A DNA stretch of 64,000 nt, taken from positions 186,899 through 250,898 of the forward strand of contig NZ_LMDF01000007.1 in assembly GCF_001425745.1 (NCBI RefSeq). Reading direction: 5' to 3'. Of the stretch, positions 1-8,719 are shown piece by piece. Each line of letters starts with the position of its first letter. The stretch's first letter is position 1. The notes beneath the pieces were generated by a model, which was not told where the DNA came from, did no database searches, and saw only the letters and a program-made list of their open reading frames with translations. The position numbers and the translations under genes were made by a program. The DNA comes from Caulobacter sp. Root343. Lineage in GTDB: Bacteria; Pseudomonadota; Alphaproteobacteria; Caulobacterales; Caulobacteraceae.

Positions 1-1665
1 TTCGAGGCGATCGCCGCCGCCGAATATGCCTGGCGCAAGACGCAGTTCGGCCCCAGCGAGGACGCGCCCAAGTCCGAACGGTTCAAGCTTCCAGACGTAG
101 GCCCCAAGATCCAGGCCGAGCGGCTGGCGCGCTGGACCCAGGTGTCCCGCGCGCTGGCCGAGCTGCCGGTCGCCAAGCTGTCGAAGGCCAACCAGGTCAA
201 CTACGCAGTCTATAAGGGCCAGGTCGATGCGCTGCTGGCCGAGCAGCGCTACCGCGACTACGAAAAGCCCCTGAACGCCGACAGCAGCTTCTGGGGCGAC
301 CTGGCCGAGATGGCGCGCGAGCCGTTGCGAACCGAGGCGGACTATCGCGGCTACCTGGCGATGCTGCGGGACATCCCGCGCTACTACGATCAGCAGATCG
401 GCAACATGCGCGCCGGCCTGGCGCGCGGCTTCACCCCGGCCCAGATCACCTTGCTCGGGCGCGACGCCGGCGTGGCCCTGGTCGCCGACGCCGCCACGCC
501 CGAGGCCTCGCCGTTCTACGCGCCGTTCAAGGCGATTCCGGCAGTCATTCCGGCGGAAACCCAGGCGGCGCTGCGCCGCGAGGCCGCCGACGCGATCGCC
601 AAGGCGGTGACCCCCGCCCACGCCAAGCTCCGTGTCTTTCTGCGGGATGAGTACATTCCCGGCGCGCGGCGGGAACTGGCCGCCTACGACCTGCCGGACG
701 GCAAGGCCTACTACCGCTCCAAGGTCCGCGAGTTCACCACCACCGACCTGACGCCGGAACAGATCCACCAGATCGGCCTGACCGAAGTGGCCAAGATCCG
801 CGCCCGGATGCTGGAGGTCATGCGAGAGGTGAAGTTCGAGGGCGACCTGCCGGCCTTCCTGACCTACCTGCGGACCGATCCACGCTTCTACGCCAAGACC
901 CCGCAGGACCTGCTGGATCGAGCGGCCTGGGACGCCAAGCGCTTCGACGGCGTCGCGTCGCGGTGGTTCGGCCGCATGCCGCGCAGCCGCTTCGCCATCC
1001 GGCCGGTGCCCGACGAGATCGCGCCGTTCTACACCGGCGGGCGAGGCGGGCCGGGGATCTACCTGGTCAACACCTACAACCTGCCGTCCCGGCCGCTGTA
1101 CTCGCTGATGGCCTTGACCCTGCACGAGAGCGCGCCGGGCCACGCCTTCCAGATGCCGCTCGCCGCCGAGAACAAGGCCCTGCCAGCCTATCGCCGCGAC
1201 ACCTACCTGTCGGCCTATGGCGAGGGCTGGGCGTTGTACAGCGAGGCGCTGGGCGAGGACATGGGGCTGTACGAGACGCCCTATGACCGCTTCGGCATGC
1301 TCAGCTACCAGATGTGGCGGGCCGCGCGCCTGGTGGTCGACACCGGCATCCACACCCAGGGCTGGACCCGCGAGCAGGCCCAAAAGTACCTGCACGACAA
1401 CACCGCCCTGGCCAACCACGAGATCCAGACCGAGGTCGACCGCTACATCGCCTGGCCGGGTCAGGCCTTGTCCTACTACATGGGCATGCTGACCTTCGTC
1501 GAAGCGCGCAAACGGGCCGAGAAGGCCCTGGACGCCAAGTTCGACATCCGCGCCTTCCACGACGCGGTGCTGGAGCTGGGCTCGGTGCCGCTGCCGGTGA
1601 TCGACGCCCGCGTCGACCAGCTGATCGCCGACGGCGGCAAGGGCCCTTATCCCGATGTGGATTGA
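1..1665 (+). CDS. DUF885 family putative metallopeptidase (5' end outside window)
   Basis: The reading frame is open from base 1, so the start lies upstream; the GTG at 142 is internal. The 554 visible residues carry HESAPGH (His375, Glu376, His381 in visible numbering), which matches the HE-x-x-PGH zinc-site motif of DUF885 proteins, followed by an AYGEGWALYSE segment typical of the same family. These proteins look like zinc carboxypeptidases, often exported, but the substrate is rarely known. The signal peptide, if any, is not visible. The last 11 bases overlap the next gene, which suggests co-transcription. The family call is firm; the peptidase activity is inferred from the motif. Confidence 0.85.
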   Translation, partial: FEAIAAAEYAWRKTQFGPSEDAPKSERFKLPDVGPKIQAERLARWTQVSRALAELPVAKLSKANQVNYAVYKGQVDALLAEQRYRDYEKPLNADSSFWGDLAEMAREPLRTEADYRGYLAMLRDIPRYYDQQIGNMRAGLARGFTPAQITLLGRDAGVALVADAATPEASPFYAPFKAIPAVIPAETQAALRREAADAIAKAVTPAHAKLRVFLRDEYIPGARRELAAYDLPDGKAYYRSKVREFTTTDLTPEQIHQIGLTEVAKIRARMLEVMREVKFEGDLPAFLTYLRTDPRFYAKTPQDLLDRAAWDAKRFDGVASRWFGRMPRSRFAIRPVPDEIAPFYTGGRGGPGIYLVNTYNLPSRPLYSLMALTLHESAPGHAFQMPLAAENKALPAYRRDTYLSAYGEGWALYSEALGEDMGLYETPYDRFGMLSYQMWRAARLVVDTGIHTQGWTREQAQKYLHDNTALANHEIQTEVDRYIAWPGQALSYYMGMLTFVEARKRAEKALDAKFDIRAFHDAVLELGSVPLPVIDARVDQLIADGGKGPYPDVD

Positions 1666-3130
1666 GGCGCCCGTCGCCGTCCACGCGCCCGGCAATCCCA
1701 TCCTGGCGGACGGCCGTTTCTACTCGACCGACCCGGCGCCGCTGGTGGTGGGCGACACCCTCTGGATCCTGGCTGGCCGCGACGAAGCCGCGCCGGACAT
1801 CGACGACTTCGTCATGAATGAGTGGCAGGCGCTGTCGACCGCGGACCCGGCCTCCGGGGATTGGTCGCACTATCGTGCGATCGCCCGGCCCGAGGCCGTT
1901 TTCACCTGGGCCGAGCCCGGCCGCGCCTATGCCGGCCAGATCGTCCGGGGCCGTGACGGCCGGTTCTATCTTTACGCGCCGGTCCTTCAGAGGGCCGGCG
2001 CAAGCAAGGACCTGTTCGCGATCGGCGTCGCGGTGGCCGACGCGCCGACCGGGCCCTGGACAGACGCTCACCCCGAAGGGCCGATCCTCTCGCAATCGGT
2101 CCCCGTCGCCAATGACATCCAGAACATCGACCCGACGGTGCTGGTCGACGACGACGGCCGGGTCTTCGTCTACTGGGGCACGTTCGGCCAGCTGCGCGGC
2201 ATGGAACTGGCCGCCGACATGGTCACGCCCAAGGGATCGCAGGTGAAGGTCCTGAGCCTGCCCGGCTTCTTCGAGGCGCCGTGGCTGATGAAGCGCAAGG
2301 GCGTCTATTACCTGCTCTACGCCGGCAACCGCGCCGGGGCGTCGTCCGACTGCACGCCGGCGATCTACCACGCCTGCATCGCCTACGGGACGGCGACCTC
2401 GCCCCTGGGACCGTGGACCTATCGCGGGGTGATCCTGAGGCCGGTCTCCTCGACCACCTCCCATGCCGGCGCCGTCGAGTTCAAGGGTCGGTGGTGGCTG
2501 GCCTATCACACGGCCGACGCGGTCGGCGGCGGACACTTCCGGCGCAGCGTGGCGATCGATCGGATGAACTGGGACGACCGCGCCGACCCGCCGGCCATCC
2601 TGCCAGTCACGCCGACGAAGCGGCCCGCGCCGCCGCCCGCGCCCAGCCGCAACATCGCCGGGCAAGCGACCCCGGCAGCGTCCAACGAACCCATCCCCGT
2701 GCGCTACTGGATCAAGGCGCTGAACGACGGCCTCGTCCGAGCCGCACCGCTGCCGCCGGACCTGTGGGCCAGTACGGGCAAGGGCGCTTCGGCAAGCGCG
2801 TGGATCGAGTACCGCTTCGACCGGCCCGTGACCTTGAACGGCGCGCGCATCCGGTTCTGGGCCGACGCCACCGCGGGCATGGCCTCGCCCAAGGCTTGGC
2901 GGCTGGAGTACTGGGATCGCGGCTGGCGGCCGGTGCAGGATCCGAAGGGCTTCGGGACGGGCGCCGACGCGTTCCAGTCCGCCGCCTTCGCGCCGGTGAC
3001 GACGCGCTGCGTTCGGGCGGTGTTCGACATCGCGAGCGCCGACGTCGCTGTCCAGGAGTGGGAAGTCCTCGCCCCGACGCCCCAACCATATCGACCGCCC
3101 GGCGCGCCGGCGCCGGCCTGCGAACCCTGA
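1655..3130 (+). CDS. GH43 glycoside hydrolase with C-terminal discoidin-like module
   Basis: The 491-aa protein has the five-bladed propeller signatures of GH43 (beta-xylosidase / alpha-L-arabinofuranosidase). The candidate catalytic base is Asp26 in STDPAPL, the pKa-modulating Asp is Asp159 in NIDPTVLVDDDGR, and the proton donor is Glu207 in FEAPWLM. Residues about 345-480 resemble an F5/8 type C or related carbohydrate-binding module (WIEYRFDRPVTL, WRLEYWDRGWRPV). No signal peptide is visible at the ATG at 1655, which overlaps the end of the DUF885 gene by 11 bases, so a cytoplasmic location is possible. A GH27 gene follows after 18 bases. Linkage and substrate cannot be read from sequence alone. 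Confidence 0.87.
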   Translation: MWIEAPVAVHAPGNPILADGRFYSTDPAPLVVGDTLWILAGRDEAAPDIDDFVMNEWQALSTADPASGDWSHYRAIARPEAVFTWAEPGRAYAGQIVRGRDGRFYLYAPVLQRAGASKDLFAIGVAVADAPTGPWTDAHPEGPILSQSVPVANDIQNIDPTVLVDDDGRVFVYWGTFGQLRGMELAADMVTPKGSQVKVLSLPGFFEAPWLMKRKGVYYLLYAGNRAGASSDCTPAIYHACIAYGTATSPLGPWTYRGVILRPVSSTTSHAGAVEFKGRWWLAYHTADAVGGGHFRRSVAIDRMNWDDRADPPAILPVTPTKRPAPPPAPSRNIAGQATPAASNEPIPVRYWIKALNDGLVRAAPLPPDLWASTGKGASASAWIEYRFDRPVTLNGARIRFWADATAGMASPKAWRLEYWDRGWRPVQDPKGFGTGADAFQSAAFAPVTTRCVRAVFDIASADVAVQEWEVLAPTPQPYRPPGAPAPACEP

Positions 3131-3148
3131 TCGACCCGGAGAAACGCC

Positions 3149-4663
3149 ATGCCGCGCCGTCTGATGACGCTTTCACTCGGGGTCTTGGTCCTCGCCGCCG
3201 CCACTCAAGTCCAGGCGGCGACGCCGCTGGACGGCGCGTGGCTGTTCGACAAGGCCCCGCCCTATCCCGGCGTCACCATGGCCCGGATTTCCAGCGAAGG
3301 CGGCAAGCCCAAGGGCGTGGTCACCACGGCCTGGTACGGCCCGATGGAGATGCGCAACCTGGTCGTCCAGGGTGACCGGGCGACCTTCGAGCTGCGCAAT
3401 CTCAACGACAAGGCCCACGCCACCCGCCAGTGGACCGCGGTGCTGGACGGCAAGGACCTCAAGCTGACGGGCGACATCTGGTACGCCCACGTCGAGCAGA
3501 CCGGCCGGCGCGGGACGGCCAGGGAGGCCAAGACCCGGACCTTCCAGCCGACAGTGCTGCCGCCGCTGCGGACCCTGGCGCCCGACGGCCTGGCCAAGAC
3601 CCCACCGATGGGCTGGAGCAGCTGGAACAAGTTCGCGGAAAAGATCGACGACCAGACCGTCCGCGCCATGGCCGACGCCTTGGTCGCCACCGGTCTGCGC
3701 GACGCCGGCTACGTCTACGTCAATATCGACGACGGCTGGCAGGGGACGCGCGGACCGGACGGCGCGCTGCGGCCGAACGACAAGTTCCCGGACATGAAGG
3801 CGCTGGCCGCCTACGTCCATGCACGCGGACTGAAGCTGGGACTCTACAGCTCGCCGGGGCCCAAGACCTGCGCCGGCTATGAAGGCAGCTACGGCCATGT
3901 CCGGCAGGACGCGCGGACCTTCGCCGACTGGGGCGTCGACTATGTGAAGTACGACCTCTGCTCGGGCGAGTGGTTCTATGACGACGCCGACAAGGTCCAG
4001 CGGACCTATTCCGAGATGGGCGCGGCGCTGCGGGCCACGGGGCGGCCGATCGTCTATTCGCTGTGCGAGTACGGACGTTTCGAGGTCGGCGCGTGGGGAC
4101 GGACCGTGGGTGGCCATCTGTGGCGGACGACCGGCGACATCACCGACGACTATCCGACCATGGCCAGGATCGGCTTCGACAAGAACGGCCGCCCCGACCA
4201 TGCCGGGCCCGGCGGCTGGAACGATCCGGACATGCTGGAGATCGGCAACGGCGGCATGAGCCACGACGCCTATGTCACCCACATGACCCTGTGGGCGATT
4301 TCGGCCGCGCCCTTGATGATGGGTCACGACCTGCGCCAGACCAGTCCCGAGGTGCTGAAGCTGCTGACCAATCGCGCGGTTCTCGCGGTGGACCAGGATG
4401 CGCGCGGCGTCCAAGGGCGCGCGACGCGGCGCGAAGGCTCGACGGAGGTCTGGAAGAAGCTGCTGGCCGACGGCGGCGTGGCCGTGGCCCTGTTCAATCG
4501 CGGCGACGCGGCCACGACGATCGCCCTCGCGCCGGCCGATGCCGGCTTCATGACGCTGGAAGCCGTGCGGGATCTCTGGGCCGGCGTCGATCTGGGCGCC
4601 GCGCCGGCGGCCTTCGTGGTGCCGCCTCAAGGGGCGGTGTTGCTGAAGGTGAGGGGGCGCTAG
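3149..4663 (+). CDS. GH27 alpha-galactosidase, exported
   Basis: The 504-aa protein begins with a Sec signal peptide (about residues 1-24, cleaving after VQA). Residues 25-145 form an N-terminal beta-rich extension not needed for the GH27 barrel. The barrel starts at TPPMGWSSWNKF (about 152) and continues with NIDDGWQ. The nucleophile is Asp269 in VDYVKYD; the acid/base is probably Asp330 in WRTTGDITDD by analogy with human alpha-galactosidase A; GGWNDPDML follows. It removes alpha-galactosyl (or related) ends from plant galactomannans or oligosaccharides, probably in the periplasm. The ATG follows a GGAG ribosome site 18 bases after the GH43 gene, consistent with one operon. Confidence 0.92.
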   Translation: MPRRLMTLSLGVLVLAAATQVQAATPLDGAWLFDKAPPYPGVTMARISSEGGKPKGVVTTAWYGPMEMRNLVVQGDRATFELRNLNDKAHATRQWTAVLDGKDLKLTGDIWYAHVEQTGRRGTAREAKTRTFQPTVLPPLRTLAPDGLAKTPPMGWSSWNKFAEKIDDQTVRAMADALVATGLRDAGYVYVNIDDGWQGTRGPDGALRPNDKFPDMKALAAYVHARGLKLGLYSSPGPKTCAGYEGSYGHVRQDARTFADWGVDYVKYDLCSGEWFYDDADKVQRTYSEMGAALRATGRPIVYSLCEYGRFEVGAWGRTVGGHLWRTTGDITDDYPTMARIGFDKNGRPDHAGPGGWNDPDMLEIGNGGMSHDAYVTHMTLWAISAAPLMMGHDLRQTSPEVLKLLTNRAVLAVDQDARGVQGRATRREGSTEVWKKLLADGGVAVALFNRGDAATTIALAPADAGFMTLEAVRDLWAGVDLGAAPAAFVVPPQGAVLLKVRGR

Positions 4664-4673
4664 AGCCCCGGCG

Positions 4674-5315
4674 TCAGCCGGCCAGTTCCTGCTTCAGGTC
4701 CGACAGGGTGCCGCGGATGTGGTTGGCGGTCAGCGCCTCTACCGTCTTGGCGTCACCGCGGATCCAGGCGTCCAGGATCTCGCGGTGCTCGCGGCTGGCG
4801 CGCTCGTCGCGGCCATTGGGCTCCAGATGCACGCGGACATAGCGTTCGGCGAGGATCTGCAGTCGTTCCATCAGCTGGAACGTGATGTGCCCGCCGGGCC
4901 GCACCAGGGCCAGGTGGAAGGCGCGGTTGAAGCTGACGTGATCGCCGTCGGGCTTGGCCAGCTCGGCTTCCAGGGCGGCCAGGGCGGCCTCGGCGGCGGC
5001 GTGGTCGGCGGGCTTGGCCCGCAGACAGGCCTCGGCCACCGCGCCAGGCTCCAGCTTCAGGCGAAGGGCGAAGACCTCGCTGGCCTCGTCGGTCGACAGG
5101 TCGCGGACCACGTAGCCGCGATTGGGATAGGACTTGAGCAGGCCATCCTGTTCCAGGCGGCCCAAGGCTTCGCGCAGCGGGATCTTGCTGACGCCGAGCT
5201 CGGCGGCGATGACATCCTGCCGTACCGCGGTTCCGGGCTGCATCGCGCCAACCAGGATGCGCCGACGAACGATCTCGTAGGTCTGGTCGGACAGCGTACG
5301 GACGACGATGTTCAT
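4674..5315 (-). CDS. GntR-family regulator, FCD (FadR) subfamily
   Basis: The 213-aa protein has a winged-helix GntR domain (about 9-75: QTYEIVRRRILVGAMQPG, then SKIPLREALGRLEQDGLL) and an all-helical FCD effector domain (about 80-210) with the usual metal-binding histidines in the HLALVRPGG and HREILD segments. It lies downstream of and in the same direction as the hydroxyproline epimerase and DapA-like genes, so it is probably their local repressor, with hydroxyproline or a degradation product as inducer. That role is inferred from position. TCGTATAC, a palindromic core typical of FCD-GntR operators, lies about 100 bases upstream of its start and again in the 7.4 kb divergent promoter. Confidence 0.9.
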   Translation of the reverse strand: MNIVVRTLSDQTYEIVRRRILVGAMQPGTAVRQDVIAAELGVSKIPLREALGRLEQDGLLKSYPNRGYVVRDLSTDEASEVFALRLKLEPGAVAEACLRAKPADHAAAEAALAALEAELAKPDGDHVSFNRAFHLALVRPGGHITFQLMERLQILAERYVRVHLEPNGRDERASREHREILDAWIRGDAKTVEALTANHIRGTLSDLKQELAG

Positions 5316-5410
5316 AGGCGCGGGGTGAACCTCTTAGCGGACGTCGGGGGCGCCGATCGACTCGAGGCCGATTACAGGACGCGCCGAAATACGGCGTGGA
5401 ACAAGTCTTA

Positions 5411-5418
5411 TCGTATAC
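5411..5418. promoter_or_regulatory. Candidate GntR operator (TCGTATAC), copy 1
   Basis: TCGTATAC lies in the 127-base gap between the epimerase gene and the GntR gene, upstream of the GntR start. The same 8-mer occurs inverted at 7408-7415. The GTATAC core is palindromic and resembles known FCD-GntR operators. Two copies at the two promoter regions of one locus suggest autoregulation plus local control; binding is not shown. Confidence 0.45.
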
Positions 5419-5442
5419 CGGCTTCCGCTGGGCGGCGGGAGT

Positions 5443-6441
5443 CTAGATCACCTGAAACCCTTCCCAGAACGGGTCCGTACGGTCGATCCAGAGGATGTTG
5501 TGGCCCGTGGCGATCGCCGAGCCCTCGATCGAGGGGATGATCGCCGGCTGTCCGGCCAGTTCCTTCTCCGCCTCGACGCGGCCGATGAAGCGGCTGCCGA
5601 TGATGCTCTCGTGCACGAAGGCGTCGCCGACCTTCAGTCGTCCCTTGGCCGCCAGGTGGGCCAGGCGCGCGGAGGTGCCGGTGCCGCACGGGCTGCGGTC
5701 GATGGCCCGGTCGCCGTAGAACACCGCGTTGCGGCCGTCGGCGTCCGCCGCGCGCGGAGCGTCGGCCCACAGCACGTGGCTGACGCCCCGGATGGTCGGA
5801 TCGAGGGGGTGCACCGGTTCGTAGGCTTCTCGCACCAGTGTTCGGACGATCGGGCTGATCCGCAGGATCTCGGCCGCGCCCAGGGCGTCGATGCCGGCAT
5901 AGACGCCCTGCGGCTCGATGATGGCGTAGAAGTTGCCGCCATAGGCCACGTCGATGGTCAGCGGGCCGAAGCCCGGCACGTCGATCGCGACGCCTTCCCG
6001 GGCCAGATAGGCCGGGACGTTGCGGATCCTCACCGCCGTGACCCGGTCGCCGGCGGTCTCGTAGGCGATATCGATCACGCCGGCCGGCACCTCCAGGCGC
6101 AGCTTGCCGGGCTCGCGCGGGGTGATCAGGCCGTTCTCCAGCGCGAAGGTGACGATGCCGATCGTGCCGTGGCCGCACATCGGCAGGCAGCCGCTGGTCT
6201 CGATGAACAGGATGCCGGCGTCGCAGTCAGGCAGGGTGGGCGGATAGAGGAAGCCGCCCGACATCATGTCGTGGCCGCGTGGCTCGAACATCAGGCCGGT
6301 GCGGATCCAGTCGAAGCGGGCGAGGAAGTCCTGGCGTCGGGCGCTCATCGTGTCGCCGCGCAGCAGCGGCGCGCCGCCGGCCACCAGACGCACCGGATTG
6401 CCGGCGGTGTGGCCGTCGACGCAGAAGAACGTGTGACGCAT
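5443..6441 (-). CDS. 4-hydroxyproline 2-epimerase (proline racemase family)
   Basis: The 332-aa protein has the two catalytic cysteines of the proline racemase family: Cys89 in MCGHGTIG and Cys252 in SPCGTGTSA. The Cys/Cys pair fits epimerases rather than the Cys/Thr trans-3-hydroxyproline dehydratases. It would convert trans-4-hydroxy-L-proline to cis-4-hydroxy-D-proline in the cytoplasm. The neighbours supply the next steps: the DapA-like enzyme 17 bases upstream on the same strand, and the divergent FAD dehydrogenase. Proline racemase itself is a less likely alternative given this context. Confidence 0.9.
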   Translation of the reverse strand: MRHTFFCVDGHTAGNPVRLVAGGAPLLRGDTMSARRQDFLARFDWIRTGLMFEPRGHDMMSGGFLYPPTLPDCDAGILFIETSGCLPMCGHGTIGIVTFALENGLITPREPGKLRLEVPAGVIDIAYETAGDRVTAVRIRNVPAYLAREGVAIDVPGFGPLTIDVAYGGNFYAIIEPQGVYAGIDALGAAEILRISPIVRTLVREAYEPVHPLDPTIRGVSHVLWADAPRAADADGRNAVFYGDRAIDRSPCGTGTSARLAHLAAKGRLKVGDAFVHESIIGSRFIGRVEAEKELAGQPAIIPSIEGSAIATGHNILWIDRTDPFWEGFQVI

Positions 6442-6458
6442 GGACTTCCTCTCGAACG

Positions 6459-7376
6459 CTAGGCGGCGACCGCCGAAGTCAGCAGCGGCCGGTTGGCGGC
6501 GGCTTCCTCGACCATGGCGACGACCTCGGCGCGGCGGGCGCCGGCCAGGGGCTGGCGGGGCATGCGCACGCGCTCGGTCCCACGGCCCATGATCTGCTCG
6601 GCCAGCTTGATCGACTGGACCAGGTCGTGCTCGGCGTCCAGGTGCAGCAGCGGCATGAACCAGCGATAGATGCGGCGCGCCTCCTCCAGGTCGCCGCGAT
6701 CGACAGCGGCGACCAGGGCCACCGACTCTTGCGGGAAGGCGCTGGTCAGGCCCGAGACCCAGCCCCGCGCGCCCAGCAGCAGGCCTTCCAGCGCCACGTC
6801 GTCGAGGCCGGCCATCAGGATGAAGCGTTCGCCGAAGGCGCGAGCCAGGTCGGTGAAGCGGCGGGTGTCGGGCGCGCTTTCCTTGACCGCCACGATGGTC
6901 GGCTCGTCCGCCAGTCGGGTCAGCACGTCCAGGGTAATGGCGGCGCGGTACGCCGGCGGGTTGTTGTAGAGCATGATCGGCAGGCCCGACGCTTGGGCGA
7001 CGGTGCGGAAGTGGGCTTCCAGTTCGGCCTCGGTCGGCACGTAGACCATGGCGGGCAGCACCATCAGCGCGTCGGCGCCGATCGTCTCGGCGTCCTTTGC
7101 GAAGGCGGCGGCGCGCGGCGTGGTCAGCTCCGAAACACCGACGATGATCGGCACGCGCCCGGCCACGACCTCAACGGCGGCGCGCAGCATCTGGCGCTTC
7201 TCGTCGGCCTCCAGCGAATTGTTTTCGCCGCACGTGCCCAGCACGACGAGACCATGCACACCATCCCGGATCAGGGCGTCCAGCACCTGCTGGCTGGCGT
7301 CGATATCGATCGAAGAATCGGCATTGAACTGGGTGGTGGCGGCCGGGAACACGCCCGACCATTTCATGGAACTCAT
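6459..7376 (-). CDS. DapA-superfamily lyase/deaminase, probably for pyrroline-4-hydroxy-2-carboxylate
   Basis: The 305-aa TIM-barrel protein belongs to the dihydrodipicolinate synthase / N-acetylneuraminate lyase superfamily. The Schiff-base lysine is Lys165 (VAVKESAPD), the partner tyrosine is Tyr137 (MLYNNPP), and the phosphate/carboxylate loop is GTCGENNSL (47-55). I chose ATG at 7376; the frame stays open upstream, but that stretch has no family similarity and crosses the divergent promoter. In hydroxyproline catabolism an enzyme of this family deaminates delta-1-pyrroline-4-hydroxy-2-carboxylate to 2-oxoglutarate semialdehyde, which fits its neighbours. A true DapA role is unlikely here. 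Confidence 0.85.
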   Translation of the reverse strand: MSSMKWSGVFPAATTQFNADSSIDIDASQQVLDALIRDGVHGLVVLGTCGENNSLEADEKRQMLRAAVEVVAGRVPIIVGVSELTTPRAAAFAKDAETIGADALMVLPAMVYVPTEAELEAHFRTVAQASGLPIMLYNNPPAYRAAITLDVLTRLADEPTIVAVKESAPDTRRFTDLARAFGERFILMAGLDDVALEGLLLGARGWVSGLTSAFPQESVALVAAVDRGDLEEARRIYRWFMPLLHLDAEHDLVQSIKLAEQIMGRGTERVRMPRQPLAGARRAEVVAMVEEAAANRPLLTSAVAA

Positions 7377-7407
7377 ACGGCTTGCACCTCCGGCTGCTTC
7401 GTCTACT

Positions 7408-7415
7408 GTATACGA
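7408..7415. promoter_or_regulatory. Candidate GntR operator (GTATACGA), copy 2
   Basis: This is the inverted copy of the 8-mer at 5411-5418. It sits between the divergent DapA-like and FAD-dehydrogenase genes, 32 bases upstream of the first and 27 upstream of the second start. One bound dimer could control both directions. The call rests on the repeated palindromic core and on position. Confidence 0.45.
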
Positions 7416-7441
7416 AATGGAGATGCGGAGGTAAAGCCCGG

Positions 7442-8719
7442 GTGAGAAAAGCAGCCGGAACGCTGGTGATCGGAAGCGGCGTGGTCGGAAAGACCTGCGC
7501 CCTAGCCCTGCGCCGCGCCGGTGAAACGGTGACCTTGCTCGATCCGCAGGCGCCGTCTCGTCCCGCCTCGTACGGCAACGCCGGCCATATCGCGATCGAG
7601 CAGGTTGAACCCTTGGCCTCACCGGCGGCCGTGACCTCCGCGTTCGGCAGGCTCTTCGCCCTGGGCGGCCCCCTGGATTTTCGGCTCGGCGACATCGCGG
7701 CCTGGGGGCCCTGGGCGGCGCGCTTCGTGGCGGCTTCCACGCCTGGCGGCGCGGTACGGGGCCGGCGCGCGCTGGGCGCGCTGCTGGAGGACGCTTTGCC
7801 GGCCTGGCGGCGGTTGGCCGCGTCCCTGGATCGTCCCGACCTGCTGGTCGAGCGCGGTCATCTCGTCGTCTGGGAAAGCCCGGCAAGCGCCCGCGCCGGC
7901 CTCGCGGCCTGGCGGGCCGCCGACACCGGCCAGGCCCGACTGGCGCCGTTGCCCGACGCGGAGACGGCGCGACTTCGACGGCTGGTCAGCGCCCCGATCG
8001 CCGGCGGCGCGGCCTTCGAGAACACCGGACAGGTCAGTGACCCGGTCCTGATGTTGCGCCTGCTGGACGAGGCTTTTGACGCGAGCGGCGGCGAGCGGCG
8101 GCTTGGCCGCGCGGCGCGGCTCGAGAGCGTTGACGGCCAAGTCGAAGTGCTGCTGGACGACGGCCAGCGGCTGACGCCGGAACGGGTTCTGGTCGCCGGC
8201 GGGGTCGGGTCCGGGGCGCTCATGCGCGGCTTGGGCCACGCCGCGCCGGTGATCGCCGAGCGCGGCTACCACCTCGAAGGCGGCGCGGATCACTGGGACG
8301 ACCTGCCGCCCGTGGTGTTCGAGGACCGTTCGCTGATCCTCACCCGGTTCGGCGACCGGCTGCGGGCCGCCAGCTTCGTCGAGTTCGGCCGCGAGGCCTC
8401 GCCGCCCGACCCGCGCAAGTGGGCGCGCCTGCGCCGCCATCTGTCCGAACTGGGCGTGCGCCTGGAAGGCCCCGTCGCCGAATGGATGGGCGCCCGGCCC
8501 ACCTTGCCCGACTATCTTCCCGCCATCGGCGCCAGCCGGCGGGTCGGCGGGCTTTACTACGCCTTCGGACACCAGCATCTGGGCCTGACCCTGGCGGCGG
8601 CGACCGGCGAGCTGGTCGCGGCTCTGATGGGAGGCGGGGCGCCATCGGTCGACTTGGCGCCGTTCGATCTGGACCGCTTCGATCGCGGACTTGGCCAGAA
8701 AATGAGGAAGACGGCATGA
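7442..8719 (+). CDS. FAD-dependent D-amino-acid dehydrogenase, probable D-hydroxyproline dehydrogenase
   Basis: The 425-aa protein is a DAO/DadA-type flavoprotein. An N-terminal Rossmann motif (VIGSGVVGKTCAL, about 9-21) is followed by SYGNAGHIA, typical of DadA-like dehydrogenases, and a C-terminal FAD-contact segment (YYAFGHQHLGLTLA). I chose GTG at 7442 because a GGAGGT ribosome site lies about 10 bases upstream and the flavin motif begins within ten residues; an earlier in-frame TTG at 7382 would add unrelated residues. With the epimerase and the DapA-like enzyme it would oxidise cis-4-hydroxy-D-proline. The stop overlaps the next gene's ATG by four bases. General D-amino-acid oxidation is the alternative. 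Confidence 0.85.
   Translation: MRKAAGTLVIGSGVVGKTCALALRRAGETVTLLDPQAPSRPASYGNAGHIAIEQVEPLASPAAVTSAFGRLFALGGPLDFRLGDIAAWGPWAARFVAASTPGGAVRGRRALGALLEDALPAWRRLAASLDRPDLLVERGHLVVWESPASARAGLAAWRAADTGQARLAPLPDAETARLRRLVSAPIAGGAAFENTGQVSDPVLMLRLLDEAFDASGGERRLGRAARLESVDGQVEVLLDDGQRLTPERVLVAGGVGSGALMRGLGHAAPVIAERGYHLEGGADHWDDLPPVVFEDRSLILTRFGDRLRAASFVEFGREASPPDPRKWARLRRHLSELGVRLEGPVAEWMGARPTLPDYLPAIGASRRVGGLYYAFGHQHLGLTLAAATGELVAALMGGGAPSVDLAPFDLDRFDRGLGQKMRKTA

Noticed and set aside
142..1665. GTG at 142 as the start of the DUF885 gene
   Set aside because: The frame is open to base 1 with protein-like sequence upstream, so the gene begins outside the window.
6459..7886. Longer version of the DapA-like gene starting near 7886
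   Set aside because: The extra residues are Arg/Pro-rich, antisense to the dehydrogenase gene, and lie across the operator-bearing divergent promoter; the family N-terminus begins at 7376.
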